A stretch of DNA of 64,000 nucleotides from Takakia lepidozioides. Lineage: Eukaryota; Streptophyta; Takakiopsida; Takakiales; Takakiaceae. The position numbers and the translations under genes were made by a program. The notes under the pieces were generated by a model. The model was not told the DNA's origin and searched no databases. It was given only the letters and a program-made list of their open reading frames with translations. The stretch lies in the NCBI GenBank assembly GCA_030704615.1, contig CM060734.1:11036001-11100000 (forward strand). Direction: 5' to 3'. This document shows, piece by piece, positions 55,261 through 64,000 of this stretch (its first letter is position 1; each line of letters starts with the position of its first letter).

Positions 55261-55272
55261 TTGGTAATCCAC

Positions 55273-55491
55273 CTATATTTTTTTTAGTGTACGAAAAGTA
55301 ACAGGGATTTCAGGTATCATATCCTGCACTTCACCAAAGAGGCTTTCCAAAACAGAGTCTGGTGATGACCATACCTCATCTTGAAGACATGGTCTAAAAT
55401 CCTTACCCATTAAGCGGTGATAGACTTGGGTTCTGATGTGCTTCACACATAGAAAACAAACATTGTTGTTACCCTTATCAAGACCAGACAT
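55273..55491 (-). pseudogene. Penelope-like element, segment upstream of RT palm
   Basis: A 72-aa frame (KHIRTQVYHRLMGKDFRP, DEVWSSPDSVLES) followed after a stop by readable sequence towards motif A. It fits the fingers region of the RT but lacks a diagnostic motif of its own. Confidence 0.35.
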
Positions 55492-55519
55492 ATACAGGTG
55501 TTTGCCAGTCTAGTTCATC

Positions 55520-57639
55520 ACGAGCTTCTTTCATGACAAGTGGGTTTCCCCCATGATGAGAGTAGTTGAACCTTGTCATACTGGCTTTTTTCTTCAATCT
55601 GTCCCAGCAAGTATTTTTTAGCCATAGACAACATTCTTCTGCCCATGGCTCTGCATAATCAACATGCAGAATATCACATATTTAAAAAAAGGCAAGTACT
55701 ACTTCTGCAACAACATCCTTGAGCAGTGTACTTTTTTGCGGGATATGGTTCATACCAAGGCTGAAAAGCTCTCTCAGCTTGGGGTGTCTTACGATGCTCG
55801 GATCCATAGTACGCACATGTTGTATGGGGGCTGAATCAGGTAATTGAATTCAGCCAATGTATCCGTATCATAGAAGGCTTTGAGCCTCTTGGCAGTATTG
55901 CAGAGGCAAGGAGGTGACTCAATCAGATCTGTCATGAAGTTAAAGTCACGGAAAACAGAAGCATGCAGGTAGTAATCAGTGCTACTGTGCTTATGATATG
56001 TCCATCCAAACATTATTTCCTCAATCATCAGAGCCATATCAGCCTGTCCAAAAATCAGGAATGCTTCTCTTATCAAACCCTTAGGGTTTATCCACTCCAT
56101 ACCCCGGTTTGGGTACAACATGTGTACAAAACCAATAGGGGCAGGTTTTGATACATGGTTAATGAAATTCCTACCATGGGCATGTGCCTCAATCCTTCTT
56201 CCAACATTCATTTCATCTGCACAAACAGGGTAAAATAACATACCATGAGAGAGTTCTTCACAGGTCCATCCAAGAATTGAAGTCTCTCTTGTGGATTGGG
56301 GACACCTCCCCATTGCTTTGTCTAGTCTGAAAAGACTCTTGGCTGGCGATATTGACAGTGGTGCTTGAATTGGAGCCAGAACCTCCGTATGAAGTTCTGG
56401 TGAAGGCCTTTGAATTTTCAGAGTTGTGGGAGGAGCTCTGCCCACGGCCGGAACGCCCGCCTCTTTGGTAGAGGCCTCTGCCACGCACAGGGGTACCTCC
56501 TCCCCGATTGTTACCAGCCCTGCCTTGCTGTATAGGAGCTGGTCCATCCATGCGTTGTCTTTTGTAACCACTGAAGTGTGGTTTAGGGAGGCTATCTGAA
56601 AAAGTTCCAGGTTTGAGTAGCCTTTCAATGTATCTGGCACCTTAGCATCAGGATCTGCAGCAAACTCATAGGCAACCTCCATGATAATCTCTTGAGTGAT
56701 CTGATCCTGTGCCAGAACAGCGGATCGAGCTGTTTTCATCATCCACACTAAGAAATTATAATACTTGGTCTGAATAGAAGGAAATGCATCGTCAGGGACG
56801 AACACCGTAAGGTTGTTTAGCATGTACCAAACAATGTGATCGAACCATGCTACACTTCCGATGCATGCTGATGGCGCACCACCTTGTCCACAATTGCATC
56901 TGATGTATGGCCTATGCCAGTTAAACAACTGACTTTTGTGGTTCTTAGAACTTGTTGAACCAGTCGGGAAGTCATTTTTTGTCCTCAAAGTCATGTTGTC
57001 CCCCTTATCACACATTTTGTAGTAGAAGGTCCTCAAAGGCCATGAGACCGCAAGTGGTTCTTTTTATCCTTTGGAAGCCTTCTTTTGCATATGTTGCACA
57101 CCTGTTGCGTTCTGCAGGTGTGAGGTCATTTTACCCACATATCAATTGATATGGGAGCCATCAGATTGATGTTTGCATGCGGGTGCCACATCATGTGGTC
57201 GTTATTTGCTACCTCAAGCTCCACGGCCCTTGGAGACAACCAAGGGACGAACTGTAGGTGTTGCTCCAGCAGCCCTCTCTTGCTCCACTTGAGAGAGCTC
57301 AACCTGCTCACAGAAATCCCTTATTGCATCCTTTTCTCCTTTAGGCAGAATCATATGTCCTAGAATAGGATGGTTAGTCACTGATGGAATAAAATCTTTT
57401 TCCATGGCATTGGAAGATTTCTGTGTGGAAGCAAGCTGTTCATCATCCGGGTTTGCCAGCCTAAGTGCTTCTTCAATTGCAGCTCTTTTTTTCTCCCAAT
57501 AAGACAGTTCACTAGCATCTTGTTCCAATATCTTAGCCAATTTGGCATTGTACTCGTTGAGTCTTTCAAGGTACTTGCCACCTCTGTTTGCACAAATTCC
57601 AAGAGCTACCCAATCCTCCAGGGCTAATGTTTCAAGCAA
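55520..57639 (-). pseudogene. Penelope-like element N-terminal region with RGG-rich alternative frame
   Basis: Frame 57214-57639 is a charged helical protein (KYLERLNEYNAKLAKILEQD). Frame 55789-57036 (415 aa) has a CNCGQGGAPSAC motif, helices, and near its end ESPPCLCNTAKRLKAFYD. Reading past 55800 with a slip gives SIVRHPKLRELFSLGMNHIP, resembling a conserved Penelope-like block before RT. Between 56258 and 56551 another frame encodes an RGG box (RGRGLYQRGGRSGRG), typical of RNA-binding tails. Since the RGG frame is compositionally convincing, the 415-aa frame is probably spliced or shifted there. Confidence 0.45.
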
Positions 57640-57645
57640 TAAAAC

Positions 57646-57735
57646 GGGGATTGCTAGTCCGTGAGCGGCTCACGTGAGCGGGAAGATGCGTGAGCGAGAA
57701 GATGCCAATCCGTGAGCGGAAAGATGCTCACGTCA
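57646..57735. repeat. Terminal and subterminal GTGAGCG repeats
   Basis: Five copies of GTGAGCG or CGCTCAC, three followed by GGAAGATGC or a variant, plus a short palindrome GTGAGCGGCTCAC. They lie directly inside the junction with the Penelope-like gene. No CACTA pentanucleotide is visible at the end. Confidence 0.65.
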
Positions 57736-57824
57736 GAGGGTGTAGGGGCCCACATCTGCGGACGGTGATAACCCAGGGGACCTATTCCCATGGGAACGAG
57801 TGAAAATGTAATGCGTACTTGGAT

Positions 57825-58025
57825 GTGAAGCTGGATGAACGTTGGATGAATGGTGGATGGATGAAAAATATTGGATGGATGGTGGATGAATGTTGGTTGG
57901 ATGTTACATGCACGATGGCTGAGAGTGGGGCGAATGATGGATGATATATGCTGGAACACTGGATGAATGACGGAGTGACAAATTTGGAATGGTAGAATTT
58001 CGGATAGTTGATGGATGGACATATG
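57825..58025. repeat. Degenerate GGATGAATG short tandem region
   Basis: GGATGAA, GGATGGATGG and similar 4-9-base units recur about fifteen times over 200 bases without a fixed period. No gene is present between 57736 and 58255. Confidence 0.7.
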
Positions 58026-58255
58026 TTTTGGATGCATGAACAATTTACGTGCGTATGTGTAAAGACTGGAAGTATTGTGGACCCACACAGATTGTATGAA
58101 TGGACTTGCAAGTGAAGATGAAAAATTTTATGTCCAGAAAATGTCTTATGTAGACAATGTTGGGAAGGGAGGCACGCAGTTGACGCAAGAGAAGCAATCT
58201 CCTCACAGTTGATTCCCTAGATATTCCTAAACAGGTGGAACCAATCGAAAAATGT

Positions 58256-59660
58256 CTATACACTGGAACTGGTGGTAGCACCGGACTCCGATGCACTAAT
58301 GTCCATAAAGATCCTAGCCCTGTTGTCCACCTTTTCTACACGATTGAAGCAAACTAGAGGGGGAGAGTCACAGAGAGTAAACTCCTTAGCGGCAGCCTCC
58401 GCATAGCATGGCAACTGTAGGGGGGCAGGTGGGCTTGGGAAAAATTCCGGGATAGCAAAGAAAGGGATGCTTCTCCTCGTTTTTGGTGTCCTGCAAAGAT
58501 TCCCAAAGTTGCAAGACCAGTAAGCAGAAAGACAGGACCGCGGAAGGGAAATGCTTTGTGACAAAAATGAAGGTCTGAATAATGAAAAATCCGACATGTC
58601 ATCCAAAACAAACCGGACTTACGTACACTCAAAGTCGGAGTCCACGTCGAGGTCTTCATCTGGAAGTTCCCGCTCGTCGAAAACTGTTTCTTTGTGTGGG
58701 GCTGATGTTGAGCCGGAGGTGAGTTGTTGAATCTCGCATGAAAACAGCTCCGCATCCCCCTCCATGCCGAAGAAGTGTCTACTGGCGCTCTTACAGGCAT
58801 GGAATGTTGCACCTGCAAATGTAGAACGAATGGTTAAAAAACATGAATCATTACAAAATTCAAGATCATAGATACGGTAGAGCAGGAGACTTGGCAGGGC
58901 ACACCTGTTCCCAAAGACAAGTCCACCACCCGCCCCCCATGCCGGCTGCAAGTCTCCACCAGAGTCTGCATGAATGCTAGAGATTAATACCAACCACCTC
59001 TCCAAGGCACACCATTCGTCCTTTTCAAGGTCCGCCCGGAGTCCACGTAATTGTACATGACATCGTCCCCCACAGGCTCGCAGGTGGGGTCGATGTGTGC
59101 TGCAAGGTCTCTCAACTGGAACTCCGCAATACTAGGAGGGAGGGTGTCCTTTTGCATCCTCACCAAGCATAAAGCCTCGAACACCCGAGTCTGCATGCCC
59201 CCCCCACTAGAAGGAAAAACGGCTTTTTCCACGGCTCTGCCATCTCACACCTGGCACATTCCACGGCTTTTATCACGGGTCTGTACACTAAGCCAAGGTG
59301 TGGGTCTAAATATGCCCTAACTGTGGGGTGTCTGACATGTGGTCCACACCCCAGGCAAGAACGGTGTGAAAACAGCCATGAGCGTGGCAGGGGTTGGCTT
59401 AGTTTACATGGCATGTTACACACCTGTGTGAAATGGGAACATACAATTAACAAAAAACACAAGAAATGGGAACATACACAAGAAGGAGCCTGTGGCCTAC
59501 TTTTGGTGCCTTGCAAATTGCAATAAGAGGCTCCGATCTGTTGGCAAGAAGTACCCGTTGCTCCACGATTACTCCCTGTGGTACACATTGACTGGCCTTC
59601 CATGCCCTCTCGGATGAGCACGATGTCATGGTGATCATGGATCGAGGTGAGCGAGGATAT
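58256..59660 (-). pseudogene. Amino-methyltransferase-like gene, copy 3
   Basis: Exons leftward: about 59520-59660 (DIVLI, then in another frame RVLLANRSEPLIAICKAP, comparable to the strand after motif IV). 58984-59232 has HIDPTCEPV-DDV, matching VDPNCDPLDYDV in copy 1, with one in-frame TAA near 58986. Then come AFMQTLVETC and VVDLSLGTG, an intron at 58813-58904, and ATFHACKSASRHFFGMEGD. The last two form the best-preserved motif-I strand-loop-helix and acidic second strand of the three copies. An acidic exon ends at a donor near 58620. The last exon (58256-58490) has LPCYAEAAAKEF and SASESGATTSSSV. No ParB-like part was identified upstream. Confidence 0.55.
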
Positions 59661-59932
59661 ACATAGTGTCATTGACATACACCGCAATGTAGATTCATGC
59701 ACTGTAGCTTCCCGCAATCGTCTCATGCATGACGTTTTTGCTTCAGTTTTCAGCGTTGGTACTTGTGACGGTGTGATGGTTTGGGGGTGAAGCAGTAGCA
59801 ATGCAGAGACTATCCACATTTCAGCCTGCGTACATTATCCTTTTGGGTTTTGCCTCAAGTTTATGTACTTAACTGGCCTCTCCTGTCAAAAACTGAGTGT
59901 CCCTGTATGACGTTCAGCTTGCCTCTTGTTAT

Positions 59933-61020
59933 CTACTTCTCAGACCTTTCAACCATACTGCTTATGAATCTGTAATACTTTTGTTTCATGTGTGGTGCAA
60001 CAACTTGGTAATGGGCGGTAAAATTACAAGTGCACATGTGGTGATGTCCACATTCAGAACAAATAACAGCACATCTGGATGGTTGAAGGCATAGCGCCCA
60101 TGAGCTCCCAGCTCTAGCAAGAAAGAGTTTTATTTTCGGAAGGACCAAATAATGTGGGGGGTTGCAAATCCATGCAAAGTACACACCCATAATGTGGACT
60201 AGTAATTGGTGTCTGTAACACATAATGGTCTTTGGATTGCTCACCTCAAGCCCCCCATACAAAGTATGTATGTTTTTCAAAGAAAGGTCATCTCTACAAT
60301 TCCAACTCGCAATCATGACAAAGCGGGGTGGTACATGCAGAGGGATGAAGCACTGAATCTCACAAACATGAGAAACAGAGAGAAATCACAAAGCAAAAGA
60401 TCAACTTTGGCTATATATGAATCTGGAATCTCCATGATTCTGAATTCATGGGTTCCGAGGTGCCACATACCTTCTTGTGATTCATGAACATTCTCCTCCA
60501 CCATCACATCGCCTCTAAATTGAGCAATGATAGAAGCCTCATCCCTGTCACAGTGAGGGTTTTTAAACAAGCCAAAAAATAGAGTAACCGTGGAACGAGC
60601 CCTCTCTATGAGTAAGTCAAAGCCATCATAAATAGGGCCACATACTGTCATGTGCGGAGGAATTGAACCTGTAGCCAACTAAATGGCTCTGCCCCATGCA
60701 TGGCTCTGCCCATGTGACCTGCAAGCACACAGTCAAAAAAGTGGGGGTTTACGAACTTGCCAAATCCCAAGCATGAATAGAGGGGTCCCATTAGTGGGGA
60801 AGACATGTGAATCAGCATCCACAGTTGCAATGCCCATCAGATCCAACATGTGACTTGTTGTGCAGATTGTCCCCCGACTGCACCAAACCAGAACAAACAT
60901 TATAAAGAAGTACATCCCCAACACATTGCACCCAACCCCCACAATCTGAACACAGGGAAAATAGAGAGGGGGAGGGAGGAGCAGAGGCATCAGAATTCAG
61001 TTCGTAGCTAGAGAGTAAGT
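59933..61020 (-). other. Unassigned exons between methyltransferase copy 3 and the transposase
   Basis: Minus-strand frames at 60487-60679 (CGPIYDGFDLLIERARSTVTLFFGL) and 60733-60930 (SHMLDLMGIATVDADSHVFP, splice-like TGGTGCAG before it) look protein-like but match nothing I know. They may be the N-terminal part of methyltransferase copy 3. The stretch 61030-61515 holds two AAAATG(T)CA-containing short repeats and no gene. Confidence 0.25.
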
Positions 61021-61515
61021 AAGGCATGGATGTGGGCAGGGGGGGAGATAGTAGAGAGGTGGACTAACAACTGAAGCAACCCAAAATGCCAACATGACGC
61101 TATTGCCCTTTTACCAGGAATCATCTTCCTCGCTACTACATTCACAGGGAAAATAACCGCAACAAGTGGATGCTGCAGCACAGGATGTCCGCTGATTTGG
61201 GACTCAAAATGCGCCTCAGTGTGCCACTCAAAATGTCATATAATGCATATGTCATTTTACCAGGCCAGTGGCTGAAGCACAGGGTGTCCAGTGATTTGGA
61301 ACTGAAAATGTCACTCAGTGTGTCAGTTAAAATGTCAACATGACGCTATTGTCCTTTTACCAGATGTAGTCATCTTCATCGCTACTACTTTCACTACACT
61401 CATGGTCAGTGTTGCAATCCTCACTATCTCGGTGCCATGGTTCGTCCCTTCGTGGCGGCCTCATCATAGCAATAGTAGCCATCTCAGCTTCGGTAAGGGT
61501 CGTTGAAGGTCCAAA

Positions 61516-62364
61516 TTATGTGTTGGGATTCACATCCTCCAATGCCTCCGCCACTTGCATCCTTACACATGACTCATTCTCACCCAAGCTGACACCAGTG
61601 ACATCATGTACCACGCGCCGTGAGCGCGGCTCCTTCTGAAGTACTACTTTCCAGTTACAAACGTTGGAGGGCTCATCTGCAAAAAAAACTTGCTCGACTT
61701 GCCATGGAAATGTGAATGGTTCATCTCCCGGTGGCAACATGCGATCGAAGTCCACGAGTAGGAAACCATACTCATCCTTCTTCATGGTGCGGTTGCGACC
61801 TGTCAAGCTTGCTCTGACCCATTCACATATGAATACTACAGGAGTGACAGCACCATACTGAAGCTGTAAAATTTCACGAACAACACCGACATATTGCAGC
61901 TGGTTCATGACAGGGTTACCATCCACACCCCTTCCCGTTGACTCTTCGGCAAAAATCTGTGCAACCCCAGAGTCGAATGTGACATGGTAATCAACCACAC
62001 CTGTTTCCACCACTCTGTAGTGATTTCCGTATGCCCACATAGACCGAAATGAACGAGCAACAAACCCTGGTGGCTTACACAGATGACGAATATTTGCATC
62101 ATATGCTGCTCCTCTTGAAACAACATTTTGTACTGCCGACTGTATCCACATATGAAAAGCAGGCAAAGGCAACATGTTTTCGGGGTATGGAACGGTGCGT
62201 TGGTGTGCATTTCTCCCTTGGGTGCTGTATGTGGCTCGAAATTCGGCTCTGGCTGATTCTATGGTGGCCTTCTCAATATCATAAAGTCTGGTCATACTCA
62301 ATTCACACTTAGTCAGGACCATAGTATGTACAAAGAGGCTGAGTGAAAATTGAGAATGCGCCAA
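61516..62364 (-). CDS. CACTA transposase C-terminal part (DUF4216-like)
   Basis: An intact 282-aa frame. The DUF4216 pattern is clear in the second half: YVGVVREILQLQYG, VVFICEW, DEYGFLLVDFDR, PFTFPWQVEQVFFADEP, NWKVVLQKEPR. DUF4216 lies at the C-terminus of plant CACTA (En/Spm) transposases, after Transposase_21 and DUF4218. The first half (GFVARSFRSMWAYGNHYRVVETGVVDYHVTFDSGV) leads into it. The frame ends at 61516 with an acidic tail (EALEDVNPNT). Confidence 0.75.
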   Translation of the reverse strand: MAHSQFSLSLFVHTMVLTKCELSMTRLYDIEKATIESARAEFRATYSTQGRNAHQRTVPYPENMLPLPAFHMWIQSAVQNVVSRGAAYDANIRHLCKPPGFVARSFRSMWAYGNHYRVVETGVVDYHVTFDSGVAQIFAEESTGRGVDGNPVMNQLQYVGVVREILQLQYGAVTPVVFICEWVRASLTGRNRTMKKDEYGFLLVDFDRMLPPGDEPFTFPWQVEQVFFADEPSNVCNWKVVLQKEPRSRRVVHDVTGVSLGENESCVRMQVAEALEDVNPNT

Positions 62365-62423
62365 TTTTGTGTCCGGAAATGGTTCCCAGAGTTAGCATGT
62401 GAAGCCAAATAAATGATGTATAC

Positions 62424-63127
62424 TTACCTCAGAAACGGTCTCATGCACGCCGTGTTGTGAAGCACATAGTCGTGTGCACTAGCCCGAATCTCAGCCAACA
62501 GTTTCCTTGGAGTTCCAAAGCCCTCTAATACTTCTCCCGCAACACTTTCTTCTTCGTTGCAATCCCAGACCCTTCTACGAGTTCCTGGAAATGCAGCTAT
62601 GTACTCTGTGAGGAGGCCAAGAGCCTCATCAAGAGAATACCTCCTGGCCATGCAACCTTCTGGCCGGGCATAGCTCTTCACATATCCCTTCAAATTTTTC
62701 ATGTACCTCTCGATGGGGTACATCCAACGCGAACTAACAGGACCACAAACCTCCAATTCATTCACAAGGTGTAGCACAAGGTGGGTCATGAGATCGAAGA
62801 AGAGGGGGGAAACTCTTTCTCCAACAAACAAAGCGTTACAACCACATCCTCCTTCAGGGCTGGTAGTTCCTCGGGATCGACTATTTTCATGCACAATGCG
62901 CGAAATACACGAGATAGCTTCATGATTGCGAGCCTTGGACCTTTGCCCAACAAACCTCGAATGCACAAAGGTAGAACTTGTTGCATCAGTAGATGGTAGT
63001 CATGACTCTTCATGTGTGAAAGCTTGTTCTTAGCAATATGCTTCTTAAATGAAGCACCATACCCTGTCGGTGTCTTTAGAGCACCCAAAGTTGCATAGAA
63101 GGTAGTAGTTTCCTGTCGATTCAACAC
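62424..63127 (-). CDS. CACTA transposase, DUF4218 region (one frameshift)
   Basis: Frame 62786-63127 has LKTPTGYGASFKKHI, then KSHDYHLLMQQVLPLCIRGLL and CLLEKEFPPS. A slip near 62800 leads to FFDLMTHLVLHL, CGPVSSRWMYPIERYMKNLK and ARPEGCMARRY in frame 62424-62966. Together these are the full DUF4218 signature of plant CACTA transposases. An intron probably separates it from the DUF4216 exon. Confidence 0.8.
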
Positions 63128-63136
63128 GTAAGGAGC

Positions 63137-63980
63137 CTACGGCTTCACCAACTTCCTGCCATCTCCGGGGTGGGGTTTTAACCATAAGTGAGGTTGTATG
63201 CCCTCATTCTCCATGTCCTTCCTGCTCTTTACTGTGTCCTTTTCCCCCAATATGGTGCGCAATATGTTTTCACAAATGTTTTTTTCACAGTGCATAACAT
63301 CAAGGGTATACCGTATCAACAAATCCTGAAATCATGGAACCACCATCAATATGGTATACTTTGATGGTAAAGCCAAGAGATGACATCTTAATAATGGGAA
63401 AAGGAAGAAACCAGCCTTGCATGCTGCAGACAGTATCCAGAGAGACAAAAGCCAGACATTTTCATGGAAACAACCATATTGCTGCTACATGTGCCATACA
63501 TAGGCGACTCCAAACTTGCTTCATGCAATTTGCATTAGGCTGAAATCTAAGTCGTGTGTGATGATCCTTACAACTGTATCCATGCAACTATGAAATCAGC
63601 CCTGCCAACAAACAAACAATGAAGACATACCCACCTTCCAATATGGCAGGTTCCAAAGGATCGACCTTCGCTTCATGCCATGGGATTTGGCAGGGCACAC
63701 ATTCCGGCGACGGCTGCCAAATGTTTCCATGAACCTCTCGTTTTCCTCCGCATTTTGGAGCTGATCCACAGTGGATACTTGGGGGGGGGGGGGGGGGTTG
63801 TCTGTGATCGGAGGCTCCATTGAAGTGGTTGCGATTGCGTCTATATGGATGGCCTGCTAGTAAGAATTTTCTGTGCCCCTGGTACACCATTTTGCTCAGT
63901 GCACTGGAGTGCCTGGCATCAAGATTGGGCCCGCACACGGGACAAGCCTTGTAGCCCCCAACTGCACACCCTGCTAGCAT
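63137..63980 (-). CDS. CACTA transposase catalytic region (Transposase_21)
   Basis: Frame 63588-63980 begins GGYKACPVCG and has MVYQGHRKFLLAGHPYRR and HFNGAS. After a 17-G run (63781-63797) the frame changes to PPPPPQVSTVDQLQ, KRRSILWNLPYWK (63596-63800). The exon at 63137-63322 gives YTLDVMHCEKNICENILRTILGEKD. These are hallmark Transposase_21 motifs. The homopolymer slip may be a sequencing error and not a mutation. The N-terminal part lies beyond 64000. Confidence 0.8.
63781..63797. repeat. 17-base poly-G run inside the transposase gene
   Basis: It encodes a poly-proline stretch on the minus strand. The true reading frame differs on its two sides, so its length is suspect. Confidence 0.95.
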
Positions 63981-64000
63981 GGCATATGCAGGATAGTCAT

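Larger units (their letters stand above)
54060..57645 (-). mobile_element. Penelope-like retroelement, decayed
   Basis: Coding pieces on the minus strand cover an N-terminal region, the conserved H--T-D-SIVRHPKLRELF block, and a reverse transcriptase whose motifs fit Penelope-like elements better than LTR or LINE RTs. No LTR and no GIY-YIG endonuclease was found. It is interrupted at 57645/57646 by a DNA-transposon end. Clade assignment is by motif reading only. Confidence 0.5.
57646..64000 (-). mobile_element. DNA transposon with CACTA-type transposase and methyltransferase copy 3
   Basis: The left terminus at 57646 reads GGGGATTGCTAGTCCGTGAG followed by GTGAGCG subterminal repeats, similar in plan to the type-A end at 19383 (GGGGCTGCTATTTCATGAG). 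All genes are on the minus strand: methyltransferase-like (58256-59660), unassigned exons, and a Transposase_21-type gene (61516-63980) running towards the right edge. The right end is outside the window. I cannot exclude that the transposase belongs to a separate nested element. Confidence 0.55.

Noticed and set aside
57825-58025. Satellite or telomere-like tandem array (GGATGAATG)
   Set aside because: No fixed period and no telomere-type unit; it is a short degenerate low-complexity stretch inside a transposon.
1-64000. tRNA, rRNA or other structural RNA genes
   Set aside because: I looked for cloverleaf B-box-like GGTTCGA contexts and rRNA-like blocks and found none convincing; only a tRNA-complementary primer site is present.

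Overview
This 64-kb window is eukaryotic, intron-containing, repeat-saturated nuclear DNA. I see no host housekeeping gene. Nearly all of it is nested, mostly broken transposable elements: three Ty3/gypsy families, one Penelope-like element, and several copies of large, gene-rich DNA transposons. The mix points to a streptophyte (charophyte) green alga with a large genome, and Chara is my best guess. The reasons are a gypsy Pol with a C-terminal PHD finger plus a DNMT3-like domain, plant-type CACTA transposase domains (Transposase_21, DUF4218, DUF4216), MULE/SWIM proteins, and abundant GGCGCC-centred palindromes. The species is inference. An assembly gap of exactly 500 N lies at 27144-27643.

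Layout. 1-2646: two DNA-transposon end fragments (type A with a 236-aa gene, type B with a SWIM gene). 2647-5943: 3' half of gypsy GypA (RT, RNase H, integrase, PHD finger, LTR). 5944-11346: GypC on the minus strand, with an intact gag, an extra leader ORF, a tRNA-Met primer site and a 2.2-kb LTR. 11347-17930: decayed GypB (Tat-like). 17931-19382: 5' part of GypA with a DNMT3-like cytosine methyltransferase. 19383-27143: a large DNA transposon with a divergent pair of 236-aa-family genes, a palindrome cluster, and a long multi-exon gene that appears to join a ParB/sulfiredoxin-like domain to a beta-class amino-methyltransferase. 27644-34918: GypB on the minus strand. 34919-36316: another GypB piece. 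36317-40570: a DNA-transposon copy with a MULE/SWIM gene and a second palindrome type. 40571-47652: GypB LTRs and a gag-protease copy split by a solo GypC LTR. 47653-about 52200: another DNA-transposon copy with a methyltransferase fragment, a third palindrome type and a SWIM gene. 54060-57645: Penelope-like element (minus). 57646-64000: a further DNA transposon with a third methyltransferase copy and a CACTA-type transposase.

The most interesting theme is that two unrelated kinds of DNA methyltransferase are carried by mobile elements here. A C5-type domain sits in a gypsy element that also has a PHD reader. An amino-type enzyme, seen three times with an intron at the same codon, sits in the large DNA transposons. 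The DNA transposons also carry copy-specific families of short GGCGCC palindromes in introns and spacers. By analogy to bacterial ParB-parS, these could be recognition sites of the element's own ParB/methyltransferase protein. That last step is a hypothesis only.
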